DNA of 64,000 bases from JACDAN01 sp963721345 (GCA_963721345.1 CAVRIT010000001.1:930001-994000); one strand, 5' to 3'; numbered from the stretch's first letter, positions 43,853 through 53,628 are shown. Numbers and translations are program-made. The notes: a model not told the origin generated them from the sequence alone.

Positions 43853-44293
43853 ATGGCCGTTCGACCTCTCCTCGCCGCCGCCCTACTTTCCGTCGCCGCG
43901 GGTTGCGGTGCCGACGAACCGAAGCGCGAGGTCAGGCTGCTCGCGCCCGCGGGACTCGTCGGCGACACGATCGGCTTCGAGCGAGAGACGGGCTGCGAGG
44001 TCGACCTCCGCGTCTACGACCAGGGCGAGAACCTCGCCACGATCGCGCGCCGCCGCAACGTGGATGTCGTCGCGCGCCCGACGCGGCCCGGCGAGGCGGC
44101 GCACGACTCCACCGAGCTGGTGCGGATCACGATCGACCGCAACCTCGAGATCGTCATCCCGAGGAGACTCGCAGCGGCGTACAACCGACCCGCGCGGCCG
44201 GCCGGTCGACGCTCGACGCGCTGGACGATCCGCGACGAAGGCGACAACGAGGACTGCGCCCGCCGCTGGCTCGCCTACGCGACCTCCCAGTAG
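43853..44293 (+). CDS. Small lipoprotein related to solute-binding proteins
   Basis: 146 aa from ATG 43853. Signal peptide with lipobox (LLSVAAGCG), then REVRLLAPAGLVGDTIGFER, ETGCEVDLRVYDQGENLATI and NVDVVARPTRPGE, like the first lobe of spermidine/putrescine-type binding proteins. Only one lobe is present before the tail IRDEGDNEDCARRWLAYATS, so it is either a shortened binding protein or a distinct one-lobe lipoprotein. Its 3' end overlaps the opposite gene by 19 bp. Confidence 0.65.
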   Translation: MAVRPLLAAALLSVAAGCGADEPKREVRLLAPAGLVGDTIGFERETGCEVDLRVYDQGENLATIARRRNVDVVARPTRPGEAAHDSTELVRITIDRNLEIVIPRRLAAAYNRPARPAGRRSTRWTIRDEGDNEDCARRWLAYATSQ

Positions 44294-45264
44294 ACCTCCG
44301 TGTCGAGCAGCGCGAGGAAGGCGTCCGGATCCGGGATCGCCGCCTCCGGCGGCCTCACACCGGCGAACCGCAACCGCTGCTCGAGGAGCTCGACCGCCGC
44401 GCGCGCGGCAGGCTCCGAAGTGGAGCGGGCGGAGCCGCGGCGCGTCAGCGTCCACCCCACGACCCGCCGGCCGTCTCCCGCCGCCTCGACGAGGTGCACG
44501 GCCACGGACGCCTCGGACTGCTCGTAGGGCTGAGGCTCCTCTCCTTCGCGGAGCGCCAGGAGCTTCTCCAGCAGCCCGGGCGACAGGCAGAGGCGGAACG
44601 ACGCGTTCCGCAGGCTCGGATAGGCGCCGGGCAACGTCGCGAGCTCGGAATGGAGCGTGTAGATGCCCGTCGCTTCGCCGACAGGCTCCGGGAGCTCACG
44701 AGTGGCCTCGCCGGACATCGGCTCGACTTCCACGGCGCGGCCCTGCTCCACGATCACAGGCCGCATCCGCAGCTCGTCGAGGAGCGTCCGAACGGAGTAC
44801 GGCGCCGGAAACGGATGGTCGGCGGCAGCCGGATCGCGGGTGGCGGCCCAGATCTCGAGGGACTCCGGCTCAGCGCCCAGGCGCTCCACGGCGGCCGCGG
44901 CGAGCAGGTTCGTCTTCCCCGGCGCCGACCCCATGCCGAGCAGCGCCGCCAGGCCCCGCTCGCGAAACTCGGGGTCGAGCTCGAGCTGCTGCTTCGTCAC
45001 GTGGTAGAGGCCGCCGAGATCCACGTAGTGAGCTCCGGCCTCCAGCGCGCCCCGCATGACCGGGAGGTTCAGGCGGTAGTCCGCGCAGTTGACGCAGACA
45101 GCGGAGCCTTCGAGGGCGACCGCGACCGCGACCGCGTCGGAGGCGTCTACCCGCTCCTCCCCTTCGAGGCGCGCGTCCCGCCGGACGAGCGGAGCGCCCC
45201 AGTCCTCGAGGAACCGTGCGACGTTGCGGCCGATCGTCCCCGCTGCGCCCAGAACCGCGATCAC
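44275..45264 (-). CDS. Saccharopine dehydrogenase-like NAD(P)-binding protein
   Basis: 329 aa. The N-terminal Rossmann motif MIAVLGAAGTIGRNVARFLE is followed by SAVCVNCADYRLNLPVMRGA, AGAHYVDLGGLYHVTKQQLE and GLAALLGMGSAPGKTNLLAA, all typical of saccharopine reductase/carboxyspermidine dehydrogenase-type proteins. The substrate is unknown. It diverges from the aldehyde dehydrogenase operon over 48 bp, which hints at shared control and a role in the same amine/lysine-type catabolism. Confidence 0.8.
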   Translation of the reverse strand: MIAVLGAAGTIGRNVARFLEDWGAPLVRRDARLEGEERVDASDAVAVAVALEGSAVCVNCADYRLNLPVMRGALEAGAHYVDLGGLYHVTKQQLELDPEFRERGLAALLGMGSAPGKTNLLAAAAVERLGAEPESLEIWAATRDPAAADHPFPAPYSVRTLLDELRMRPVIVEQGRAVEVEPMSGEATRELPEPVGEATGIYTLHSELATLPGAYPSLRNASFRLCLSPGLLEKLLALREGEEPQPYEQSEASVAVHLVEAAGDGRRVVGWTLTRRGSARSTSEPAARAAVELLEQRLRFAGVRPPEAAIPDPDAFLALLDTEVYWEVA

Positions 45265-45265
45265 G

Positions 45266-45292
45266 GGCGAAGGTTAGTGAGATAGTTTCGCC
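45266..45292. promoter_or_regulatory. GGCGAA...TTCGCC inverted repeat in the divergent promoter
   Basis: Arms 45266-45271 and 45287-45292 with a 15-bp AT-leaning spacer (GGTTAGTGAGATAGT). It lies between the saccharopine-dehydrogenase-like gene and the aldehyde dehydrogenase operon; possible operator, short arms. Confidence 0.3.
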
Positions 45293-45312
45293 GGGAAACG
45301 AGGAGGTTCCGG

Positions 45313-46749
45313 GTGAGCGTCACCACGCAGCAGCACAAGAACTTCGTCGGCGGCGAGTGGGTCGACGGCGCCGAGGGCGGGACGATGGAGGTGGTGAACC
45401 CGGCGACGGGCGAAACGATCGCCGAGGTCCCCCGCGGGACGCAGGCGGACGTCGACCGCGCCGTCGAGGCGGCGAAGAAGGCATGGCCCGAGTGGCGCGA
45501 GTCGACGCCGGCCGAGCGCGCGGAGCTCCTGCTGAAGCTCGCCGACCTGGTCGAAGAACACGGAGACGAGCTCGCCGAGCTCGAGTCCAGCAACGTGGGC
45601 AAGCCGCTGGGAGCAGCGCGCGACGAGATGCCGGTCTGCGCCGACAACCTCCGGTTCTTCGCCGGGGCGGCGCGGATCCTCGAGGGGCGCGCCGCGGGCG
45701 AGTACATGACGGGCTACACGTCCTGGATCCGGCGCGAGCCGATCGGCATCGTCGGTCAGATCGCTCCCTGGAACTACCCGCTGATGATGGGCGTCTGGAA
45801 GTTCGCGCCGGCGCTCGCCGCCGGCAACGTCTCCGTGCTGAAGCCGAGCGAGCAGACCCCGCTCTCCACCCTCCGCTTCGCGCAGCTCGCCGCGGAGGTG
45901 ATCCCGCCCGGCGTCCTCAACGTCATCACCGGCGACGGCGAGCCGGTCGGCGCCGGCATCGTCCGGCACCCGGACGTCCGCCTCGTCTCGCTCACGGGTG
46001 ACGTCGCCACCGGGAAGGAGGTCGCACGGGCCGCGGCCGAGACGCTCAAGCGCGTCCACCTCGAGCTCGGCGGCAAGGCGCCGGTGATCGTGTTCGACGA
46101 CGCAGACCCGGCGCAGGTCGCCGAGTCGATCAAGGTGGGCGGCTACTGGAACTCCGGCCAGGACTGCACCGCCGCTTCCCGGGTGATGGCGGGGCCGAAG
46201 ATCTACGACAAGCTGCTCGAGAAGCTCGTGCCCGCCGTCGAATCGATGCAGGTCGGCGACCCCGCGGAAAGCGACGAGATCGAGATGGGCCCAGTCATCT
46301 CGAAGGCTCAGCAGGAGCGCGTGCTCGGCTTCCTCGACCGCGCGACGGGCGCAACGGTGCTCACCGGGGGCGGCACGAACGGCGATCGTGGGTTCTTCGT
46401 CAAGCCGACGGTCGTCGTGGACGTCGACCAGACCGACGAGATCGTCCAGCGCGAGGTCTTCGGACCGGTCGTCACGGTGCAGCGCTTCGCCGACGACGAC
46501 CAGGCGATCGCGTGGGCCAACGACGTCCCGTACGGCCTCGCCGCCTCGGTCTTCACGCGCGACATCGGGCGGGCGCTGAACGCGTCCCGGAAGCTCGAGT
46601 TCGGAACCGTCTGGATCAACGACCACATCCCGCTCGTCTCGGAGATGCCGCACGGCGGCTTCAAGCAGTCGGGCTACGGCAAGGATCTCTCGATGTACGC
46701 GCTCGAGGACTACACGCAGCTCAAGCACGTGATGGCGAAGCTGGATTGA
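45313..46749 (+). CDS. NAD(P)-dependent aldehyde dehydrogenase 1 (aminobutyraldehyde/betaine-aldehyde type)
   Basis: 478 aa, GTG start behind GAGGAGG. It oxidises an aldehyde to the acid. NFVGGEWVDGAEGGTMEVVN, the cofactor-site VGQIAPWNYPLMMGVWKFAP, Glu in HLELGGKAP, catalytic Cys in WNSGQDCTAASRV and EVFGPVVTVQRF. PWNYPLMM and GQDCTA fit dehydrogenases acting on aminoaldehydes from putrescine. First gene of a rightward five-gene operon; its stop overlaps the next TTG start. Confidence 0.92.
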   Translation: MSVTTQQHKNFVGGEWVDGAEGGTMEVVNPATGETIAEVPRGTQADVDRAVEAAKKAWPEWRESTPAERAELLLKLADLVEEHGDELAELESSNVGKPLGAARDEMPVCADNLRFFAGAARILEGRAAGEYMTGYTSWIRREPIGIVGQIAPWNYPLMMGVWKFAPALAAGNVSVLKPSEQTPLSTLRFAQLAAEVIPPGVLNVITGDGEPVGAGIVRHPDVRLVSLTGDVATGKEVARAAAETLKRVHLELGGKAPVIVFDDADPAQVAESIKVGGYWNSGQDCTAASRVMAGPKIYDKLLEKLVPAVESMQVGDPAESDEIEMGPVISKAQQERVLGFLDRATGATVLTGGGTNGDRGFFVKPTVVVDVDQTDEIVQREVFGPVVTVQRFADDDQAIAWANDVPYGLAASVFTRDIGRALNASRKLEFGTVWINDHIPLVSEMPHGGFKQSGYGKDLSMYALEDYTQLKHVMAKLD

Positions 46750-48233
46750 CGGAGACGCGGCTCCTCATCAACGGCGAGCAGGTTGCGGGCGAGGGCGGGT
46801 CGCTCGCTGTCGAGAACCCGTACACCGAGAGCGAGCTCGCGTCGGTGGGACTCCCTTCCGCCGAGCAGATCGACGCTGCGGTGAGCGCGGCCCGAGAGTC
46901 GGCCCACGGCTGGGCGGCGACTCCCGCGATCGAGCGCTGCGAGATCCTCCACGAAGTGGCGGCTCGCCTTCGCGCCCACACCGACGAGCTTGCCGAGCTG
47001 ATGACCAAGGAGGGCGGGAAGCCTCGGATCGAAAATTCGGACGAGGTCGCGTGGACCGCCGCCGCTTTCGACTACTACGCCGAGATCGGCCGCAATTTCG
47101 CCGGACGGGTGATCCCGTCGATCGAGTCGACGCAGCTCGCGCTCGTGCTCAAGGAGCCGATGGGCGTCGTCGGCTGCATCGTCCCGTGGAACTACCCGCT
47201 GCTCCTCCTCGCCTGGAAGCTCGCCCCCGCCCTCGCGGCCGGGAACACGGTCGTGGCCAAGCCCTCCGAGCTGACGCCGCTCTCGACGCTTGCGCTCGCG
47301 GACTGCTTCGCGCATCTCCCGCCGGGCGTCGTCAACATCGTCGCCGGCGGCGGAGAGGTGGGCGAGGCGATCGTCTCCGACGAACGCGTCGACTGTGTCG
47401 CGTTCACCGGCTCGGTCGACACGGGGAAGAAGATCGCGCACGTCTGCGCCGACCGGGTGGCGCGGGTCAACCTCGAGCTTGGAGGAAAAGACCCGTTCAT
47501 CGTCTGCCCTGACGTCGCGCCCGCGATCGACGTCGCGGCGAAGGGCGGCGCGTGGGCCGCGTTCCTGAACGCCGGCCAGGTCTGTACCTCGGCCGAGCGC
47601 TTCTACGTCATCGAGCCCGTCTACGACGACTATCTGCAGGCCTTCGTGGAGCACACAAACTCGCTCGTCGTCGGCGACCCACTCGACGAGCGGACGGACA
47701 TCGGCCCACTCGTGTCTGCGCGGCAGCGTGACCGTGTCGCCGCCCAGGTGGACGCAGCCGTCGAAGCGGGCGCGGAGGTCGTCACGGGCGGCTCGAACGG
47801 CGGCAACGGAAGCGGGTACTTCTACGCCCCCACCGTCGTCACCGGCGCGCCGGCCGAGACCGACCTCCTCCGGGAGGAGACCTTCGGCCCGGTCGCGCCG
47901 CTCGTCCGGGTCAAGAGCCTGGACGAGGCGATCGAGCTCGCGAACTCGACGCGCTTCGGGCTCGGCGCAAACGTCTACACGAAGGATCTCGACACGATCC
48001 TCCGCTGCATGCGGGAGCTGAAGGCTGGAACGGTCTGGTTCAACGACCCGCTGACGGACAACGATGCAGGCCCCTTCGGAGGGATGAAGCAGTCCGGGCT
48101 CGGCCGCGAGCTCGGACAGGAAGGCCTGGAGGCTTTCCAGGAGACGAAGCACGTCCACCTCGAGACCAGGCTCGCGCCGAAGGAGTGGTGGTACCCCTAC
48201 GGCGGCGGCGGAGAGCAGGCGAAAGGAGCGTGA
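46746..48233 (+). CDS. NAD(P)-dependent aldehyde dehydrogenase 2
   Basis: 495 aa; TTG start in a TTGA overlap with the previous stop. INGEQVAGEGGSLAVENPYT, GCIVPWNYPLLLLAWKLAPA, Glu in NLELGGKDPFIVCPD, Cys in NAGQVCTSAERFYV and EETFGPVAPLVRV; C-terminus GPFGGMKQSGLGRELGQEGL. The pairing with dehydrogenase 1 suggests two aldehyde intermediates or isozymes of one step. The carboxyl tail is Gly-rich (GGGGEQAKGA). Confidence 0.92.
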   Translation: MTETRLLINGEQVAGEGGSLAVENPYTESELASVGLPSAEQIDAAVSAARESAHGWAATPAIERCEILHEVAARLRAHTDELAELMTKEGGKPRIENSDEVAWTAAAFDYYAEIGRNFAGRVIPSIESTQLALVLKEPMGVVGCIVPWNYPLLLLAWKLAPALAAGNTVVAKPSELTPLSTLALADCFAHLPPGVVNIVAGGGEVGEAIVSDERVDCVAFTGSVDTGKKIAHVCADRVARVNLELGGKDPFIVCPDVAPAIDVAAKGGAWAAFLNAGQVCTSAERFYVIEPVYDDYLQAFVEHTNSLVVGDPLDERTDIGPLVSARQRDRVAAQVDAAVEAGAEVVTGGSNGGNGSGYFYAPTVVTGAPAETDLLREETFGPVAPLVRVKSLDEAIELANSTRFGLGANVYTKDLDTILRCMRELKAGTVWFNDPLTDNDAGPFGGMKQSGLGRELGQEGLEAFQETKHVHLETRLAPKEWWYPYGGGGEQAKGA

Positions 48234-48235
48234 CG

Positions 48236-49769
48236 GTGAGGGATCCCAACCGACCGATCCCCGGAACCGAGAAGAGGACCCTGAAGCCGAACGCGATCGG
48301 CTTCGTCGGCGGGCTCGTGATCGGGCTCGCCTCGACCGCGCCCGCGTACTCGCTGGCGGCCGCAATCGGGACGCTCGCCGTGCTCGTCGCGCTCCAGGCG
48401 CCGGCGGCGCTCCTCCTTTCCTTCGTGCCGATGTTCCTGATCGCGGGCGCGTTCTTCTACATGAACCGGGCCGACCCCGACGCCGGCACCACCTTCTCGT
48501 GGGTGACGCGCGCGCTGGGGCCGTGGCTGGGCTGGATCGGCGGCTGGGCCGTCTGCGTGACGGGGATCCTCGTGATCGGCTCGCTCGCCGACGTCGGCGC
48601 GCGGTACCTCTATCTCTTCGTCGGCTGGGACTCGGCGGCGGGCTCGAAGGCGGCCGTGACCGCGCTCGCCGTGGTGGTCATCCTCGTGATGACGACGATC
48701 TGCATCCTCGGCACCGAGCTATCCGCGCGAATTCAGAACGTGATGATCCTGGCGCAGGTAGGCGCGCTGCTCCTGTTTGCGATCGTGGCGATCGCGAAGG
48801 TCTACAGCGGGGACGCCCCGGTCGACTCCATCGAGCCGCAGGCATCGTGGTTCAACCCCTTCGAGATCGCCGACTCCGATGCGCTCGTCGCCGCCCTCCT
48901 GGTCGGCGTCTTCCTCTACTGGGGCTGGGAGTCCGCCGTCAACCTGACCGAGGAGACGGAGGACAGTCGGCGCGCGCCGGGCCTGGCCGCAGTCGTGAGC
49001 ACCGTCATCCTCGTCTTCACCTACGTGTCGGTCGGAACGGCAGTCGTCGCTTTCGCGGGCCTCGAGGCGCTCGGCGAGTACGACGACGACGACGCGATCT
49101 TCGGCGTCCTCGCCGGCGACGTGCTCGGCTCGCCGTGGGACAAGCTCGTGCTGCTCGCAGTGGCCACGTCGGCCATCTCCTCGACGCAGACGACGATCCT
49201 TCCCGCCTCGCGAACGACACTGTCGATGGCTCGTTCGGGGGCATATCCGGCGCCGCTCGCGGCGATCCACGAGCGGTTCCGGACGCCACATGTGGCGACT
49301 GCCCTCGTCGCCCTCCTCGCCATCCTCTGGTACGTGCCCATGAACTTCATCTCCCAGAACTTCCTGTTCGACTCGATCTCGGCGCTCGCGCTGATGATCG
49401 CCTTCTACTACGCGCTGAGCGGCATCGCCTGCGTCGTGTACTACCGTCACGAGATCACGAAGTCGGTCAAGAACTTCATCCTGATCGGGGTCGGGTCCCA
49501 TCATCGGGGCCCTGATCCTGGGCTATCTGTTCGTCGAAGCATCCCGGTCGTTCGCCGACACCGACGCGTCGTACTCGGGGCAGACGGTCCTCGGTTTCGC
49601 ACCGCCGCTTGCGATCGGCTACGGCTTCCTGCTGCTCGGCGTCGTCCTCGTCGTCGTCTGGCGGCTGACCGGCCACGATCGCTTCTTCGGACGCAAGCCG
49701 TTCGAGTCCGTCGACCCCGAAATCGCAGCAGGCAGGGTGGCGGTGGCGGAGACCGAGGGGCTCGATTGA
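48236..49769 (+). CDS. APC-superfamily amino acid/polyamine permease, frameshifted
   Basis: ~510 aa, 12-helix transporter. GTG 48236 is favoured by AAAGGAG seven bases upstream; GTG 48230 overlaps the previous stop. LKPNAIGFVGGLVIGLASTA, GTTFSWVTRALGPWLGWIGG, YWGWESAVNLTEETEDSRRA and SSTQTTILPASRTTLSMARS are APC motifs. One extra G near 49495 shifts the frame after NFILIGVG; corrected it reads PIIGALILGYLFVEASRSFA and ends EIAAGRVAVAETEGLD. It imports the substrate for the operon. Confidence 0.9.
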
Positions 49770-51151
49770 CCGACCTGCAGCAGGCCGCACGCGACCACCT
49801 CTGGCTCCACTTCACGCAGATGTCCGGCTACCTCGACGGCGAGGTGCCGATCATCGTCCGCGGGGACGGCTGCTACCTGGAGGACGCGAAGGGCAAGCGG
49901 TATCTCGACGCGCTGGCCGGGCTCTTCGCGGTCAACATCGGCTACGGCTTCGGGGACGAGGTCGGTCAGGCCGCGCACGACCAGATGCGCGAGCTGCCGT
50001 TCTACACGAACTGGTCCTACGCGCACCCCCGCGCGATCGAGCTCGCGGCGGAGGTGGCGGAGCTCGCGCCCGGCGATCTTCAGCGCGTCTTTTTCTGCTC
50101 GGGCGGGTCCGAGGCGGTCGAGTCCGCCTGGAAGCTCGCGCGTCAGTACTACGCCGCCCGGCCGAATCCGGAGCGGCGCTGGAAGGCGATCGCGCGGCAG
50201 ACCGCCTACCACGGCGCCACCATGGGCGCCCTCTCGATCAACGGAGTCCCCGCGCTGAGAACGCCGTTCGAGCCGCTCGTCCCGGAAGTCCGCCACGTGC
50301 GAAACACGAACCGCTACCACCGGCCGCTCGAGGAGACCGAGGAGGAGTTCACCGCGATGCTGCTCGACGACCTCGAGAACGCGATCGAGGCGATGGGCCC
50401 GGAGACCGTCGCGCTGGTGATCATGGAGCCGGTGCAGAACGCCGGCGGTGCGTTCACGCCGCCGGAGGGTTACTGGCGCGGCGTGCGCGAGCTCTGCGAT
50501 CGCTACGAGATCCTGCTCTGCGCCGACGAGGTGATCACCGGCTTCGGCCGGCTCGGCCACTGGTTCGGCTCCGAGCGCTACGACATCCGTCCCGACCTGA
50601 TCACCATGGCGAAGGGACTTTCCTCCGCGTACGCGGCGATCGGCGGCGTGATCGCGACCGACCGCGTGATGGAGCCGTTCCTGAGCGGCGACTCGATGTA
50701 CACGCACGGCATCACCTTCGGCGGGCACCCGGTGATGGCCGCGATCGCGCTGAAGAACCTCGAGATCATGAAGCGGGAACGGATCGTCGAGCAGGTGAAG
50801 GAGAACGAGGGCCGGTTCCGCGAGACGCTGTCGCAACTGCTCGAGCTCCCGATCGCCGGCGACCTGCGCGGCACGGGTTTCTTCTACGCGCTGGAGCTCG
50901 TGAAGGACAAGGAGACCCGGGAGCGGTTCACGCCGGAGGAGTCGGAGCGATTGGTGCGCGGTTTCCTCTCGAAGCGGATGTTCGAGGCGGGCCTGATCTG
51001 CCGGGCCGACGACCGCGGCGACCCGGTGATCCAGCTCTCTCCGCCGCTCGTCGCCGGCCAGGAGGAGTTCGACCGGATCGTCGCGATCCTCGGCGACGTG
51101 CTCGCCGAAGCCTGGGACCAGGTCGAGGGCGGAAAGGTGCTGGTCGCATGA
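49766..51151 (+). CDS. Class III omega-aminotransferase
   Basis: 461 aa, TTG start overlapping the permease stop. PLP enzyme: CYLEDAKGKRYLDALAGLFA, FFCSGGSEAVESAWKLARQY, TAYHGATMGALSINGVPALR, IMEPVQNAGGAFTPPEGYW, LCADEVITGFGRLG, and Lys in LITMAKGLSSAYAAIGG. It resembles putrescine/beta-alanine:pyruvate aminotransferases, converting terminal amines to aldehydes for the two dehydrogenases upstream. Confidence 0.92.
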   Translation: MTDLQQAARDHLWLHFTQMSGYLDGEVPIIVRGDGCYLEDAKGKRYLDALAGLFAVNIGYGFGDEVGQAAHDQMRELPFYTNWSYAHPRAIELAAEVAELAPGDLQRVFFCSGGSEAVESAWKLARQYYAARPNPERRWKAIARQTAYHGATMGALSINGVPALRTPFEPLVPEVRHVRNTNRYHRPLEETEEEFTAMLLDDLENAIEAMGPETVALVIMEPVQNAGGAFTPPEGYWRGVRELCDRYEILLCADEVITGFGRLGHWFGSERYDIRPDLITMAKGLSSAYAAIGGVIATDRVMEPFLSGDSMYTHGITFGGHPVMAAIALKNLEIMKRERIVEQVKENEGRFRETLSQLLELPIAGDLRGTGFFYALELVKDKETRERFTPEESERLVRGFLSKRMFEAGLICRADDRGDPVIQLSPPLVAGQEEFDRIVAILGDVLAEAWDQVEGGKVLVA

Positions 51152-52533
51152 CGACGGTCGGAAGCGCGATCGACCGTGCCCGGATCAAGGATCTGACCGA
51201 GCGGGAATCCCGGCGGATGGACGAGCGGACCCCGAAGTCCCGTGAGCTCTTCGAGCGGGCGCGGCGCACGATGCCGAACGGCGTGGCCTCGAGCTACCAG
51301 GAGCGAGACCCGTGGCCGATGTTCCTCACCAGGGGCGAGGGACAGTACGTCTGGGACGCCGACGGGCACCGGCTGATCGACTACCACAACGGCTTCGGCT
51401 CGATGGTCGTCGGCCACGCCAACCCGGCGATCGTCCGGGCCGTCGAGGAACGCGTCCGGCTCGGGTCGCACTTCTCGGCGCCGACCGAGGACGCGGCGTT
51501 CGTCGCCGAGGAGCTCGTGCGCCGCTTCGGCCTTCCCAAGTGGCGCTTCACCAACTCCGGGACCGAGGCGACGATGGACGCGATCCGCATCGCCCGCGGC
51601 GCCACCGGGCGGGACACGATCCTGAAGATCCTCGGCTCCTACCACGGCCACCACGACGGTGTGATGGTCGGTGTCGGCGTCTCCATCGACTGGGAGGAGA
51701 CCGATCCCGACGAGATCCCCTCGATCCCCTACGGCGAAGGGCTGCCACAGGCCGTGGCCGACTTGACCATCGCCGTGCCCTACAACGACGCGGCGGCGCT
51801 TTCCCGCCGGCTCGACCGGCTCGAGGACGAGGGACGGCTGCCGGCCTGCCTGATCATGGAGGCGGCGATGATGAACATCGGCGTCGTCCTCCCGGAGCCG
51901 GGGTATCTCGAGGCGGTCAGGGAGGAGACGCGAAAGCGCGGCGTGCTGCTGATCTTCGACGAGGTCAAGACCGGGCTCACGATCGCGCCGGGCGGGGCGA
52001 CGGAGCGCTACGGGGTCCAGCCCGACCTGGTGACGCTCGCGAAGACCCTCGGCGGCGGCCTTCCGTCCGGGGCGGTCGGCGGCACCGACGAGGTGATGGA
52101 GGTCGTGGAGGAGGGGCGCGTCCACCAGGTCGGCACCTTCAACGGCAACCCGCTCTCGATGGCAACGGCGCGGGCGACGCTGGACGAGGTGCTGACGCCC
52201 GAGGCGTATCCGCACCTCGAGTCGATCGACGACCGGCTGGTGGCGGGCTGCCAGGCCGTGATCGAGCGCTATGGCCTCCCGGGCTACGCCGTCGGGATCG
52301 GCTCCAAGGGCTGCGTGACCTTCGCCCCGTCGAAGATCACCGACTACGCGACGTTCCGGCAGCAGCAGGACGCAGAGCTGACCGAGCTCGCCTGGCTCTA
52401 CAACGTCAACCGGGACATCTTCATGACGCCCGGCCGCGAGGAGGAGTGGACGCTGTCGGTCGCCCACACCACGGCGGACGCGGACGCCTTCGTCGCGGTG
52501 TTCGAGGAGCTGGCCTCAGAGCTGACCGCGTAG
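51148..52533 (+). CDS. Class III aminotransferase of the glutamate-1-semialdehyde aminomutase group
   Basis: 461 aa, overlapping the previous stop. RRTMPNGVASSYQERDPWPM, FTNSGTEATMDAIRIARGAT, ILGSYHGHHDGVMVGVG, LLIFDEVKTGLTIAPGGA, and Lys in LVTLAKTLGGGLPSGAVGG resemble HemL. Other sites differ (APGGA, long spacer), and its operon is catabolic, so it probably acts on another omega- or beta-amino acid rather than in heme synthesis. Confidence 0.87.
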   Translation: MTTVGSAIDRARIKDLTERESRRMDERTPKSRELFERARRTMPNGVASSYQERDPWPMFLTRGEGQYVWDADGHRLIDYHNGFGSMVVGHANPAIVRAVEERVRLGSHFSAPTEDAAFVAEELVRRFGLPKWRFTNSGTEATMDAIRIARGATGRDTILKILGSYHGHHDGVMVGVGVSIDWEETDPDEIPSIPYGEGLPQAVADLTIAVPYNDAAALSRRLDRLEDEGRLPACLIMEAAMMNIGVVLPEPGYLEAVREETRKRGVLLIFDEVKTGLTIAPGGATERYGVQPDLVTLAKTLGGGLPSGAVGGTDEVMEVVEEGRVHQVGTFNGNPLSMATARATLDEVLTPEAYPHLESIDDRLVAGCQAVIERYGLPGYAVGIGSKGCVTFAPSKITDYATFRQQQDAELTELAWLYNVNRDIFMTPGREEEWTLSVAHTTADADAFVAVFEELASELTA

Positions 52534-52989
52534 GTCGAGCTCGAAGTACGTCGTCCCGTGGACGGGATTGGGGCGATACGCCTCGATCTCCTCGAAGCCG
52601 AGCGATCGGTAGAGCGCGCGGGCGGCGTCCATCGTCGGCAGGGTGTCGAGGCGCATCCGCTCGTAGCCCGCGTCGCGCCCGGCCTGGACGACGCGCTCGG
52701 CGAGGACGCGCCCGAGGCCGGTGCCGCGGAAGGCGGGCCGCACGTAGAGCCGCTTCATCTCGCAGACGCGCGGCGCGTGCGGGCGAAGGGCGACGCAGCC
52801 GCCGGCCTCCCCGCCGTCGAGTGCGAGCAGCAGCCGGCCCGCGGGCGGCGCGTACTCCCCTGGAAGCTCCGCGACCTCACGCTCGAAGTCCTGGAAGCCC
52901 AGGTCGACGTCCAGCGAATCCGCGTACTCCTCGAAGAGGGAGCGGACGGCCGGCACGTGCTCGGCGCCGTGCCCGTCGACGATGTTCAC
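52516..52989 (-). CDS. GNAT-family N-acetyltransferase
   Basis: 157 aa from GTG 52989 overlapping the LysE stop (GTGA). Acetyl-CoA site: MKRLYVRPAFRGTGLGRVLA (R-x-x-G-x-G/A). FLEEYADSLDVDLGF-like start (LFEEYADSLDVDLGFQDFER), LLLALDGGEAGGCVALRP and RALYRSLGFEEIEAYRPNP complete the fold. Substrate unknown. The 3' end overlaps the aminotransferase gene by 18 bp. Confidence 0.85.
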   Translation of the reverse strand: MNIVDGHGAEHVPAVRSLFEEYADSLDVDLGFQDFEREVAELPGEYAPPAGRLLLALDGGEAGGCVALRPHAPRVCEMKRLYVRPAFRGTGLGRVLAERVVQAGRDAGYERMRLDTLPTMDAARALYRSLGFEEIEAYRPNPVHGTTYFELDLRGQL

Positions 52990-53609
52990 GCAGTCCGGGC
53001 CGTCGACAGGCCGAGGCCGACGAACACCGTCCCGGTGACCCAGCGCTTCGCGCCGAGGTACCAGGAGCTGCGCCGCAGCCATGCGCCCAGCGTCCCCGCG
53101 CCGATCGCCCAGAGCGAGTCGGAGCAAAAGGCAATCCCGACGAAGATCATGCCGAGCGCGAGGATCTGCAGCGAGGCCGAGGCGGCGCCGGGATCGACGA
53201 ACTGCGGCAGGAAGGCGACGAAGAAGATCGCGGTCTTCGGGTTGAGGACGTTCACGACCACGCCGTCGACGAAGAGCCGCCGGCGCGCCTTCGGCACGCG
53301 GGCGATCTCGCCCTCCGGCTGCTCGCGCGTCAGCAGCCGGCGGACGCCGAGCAACACGAGGTAGGCCGCGCCCGCGTACTTCACCACGGTGAACGCCGTC
53401 GCCGAGGAGGCGAGCAGCGACGAGAGGCCGATCGTGGCGGCGACGACGTGGACGAGTCCGCCGACGGCGATCCCGAGGGTGGAGACGAGGCCGGCGAGCC
53501 GTCCCTGGTCGACGCTGCGCGCGACGATGTAGAGGACGGCAGGGCCGGGAACGACGGCGAGCGCGAGCGAGGCCGCGGCGAAGAGCGCGAGCGTCTGGAC
53601 GTCGGTCAC
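52986..53609 (-). CDS. LysE/RhtB-family exporter
   Basis: 207 aa from GTG 53609; six membrane helices. Family start ALFAAASLALAVVPGPAVLY, then GLVSTLGIAVGGLVHVVAAT, AGAAYLVLLGVRRLL, FVDGVVVNVLNPKTAIFFVA-FLPQFVDP. It exports amino acids or derivatives. It overlaps the acetyltransferase gene, which could make an acetylated export substrate (inference). Confidence 0.92.
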   Translation of the reverse strand: MTDVQTLALFAAASLALAVVPGPAVLYIVARSVDQGRLAGLVSTLGIAVGGLVHVVAATIGLSSLLASSATAFTVVKYAGAAYLVLLGVRRLLTREQPEGEIARVPKARRRLFVDGVVVNVLNPKTAIFFVAFLPQFVDPGAASASLQILALGMIFVGIAFCSDSLWAIGAGTLGAWLRRSSWYLGAKRWVTGTVFVGLGLSTARTA

Positions 53610-53628
53610 TTCGTTAGCTTGCCGATTC

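Noticed and set aside
48185..51151. 988-codon frame that would fuse the permease and the aminotransferase
   Set aside because: The permease frame is broken by an extra G near 49495; the junction region is nonsense and the corrected permease ends normally at 49769.
51148..52533. Assignment as hemL (heme synthesis)
   Set aside because: Resembles glutamate-1-semialdehyde aminomutase, but the operon is catabolic and several active-site regions differ; no other heme gene is near.
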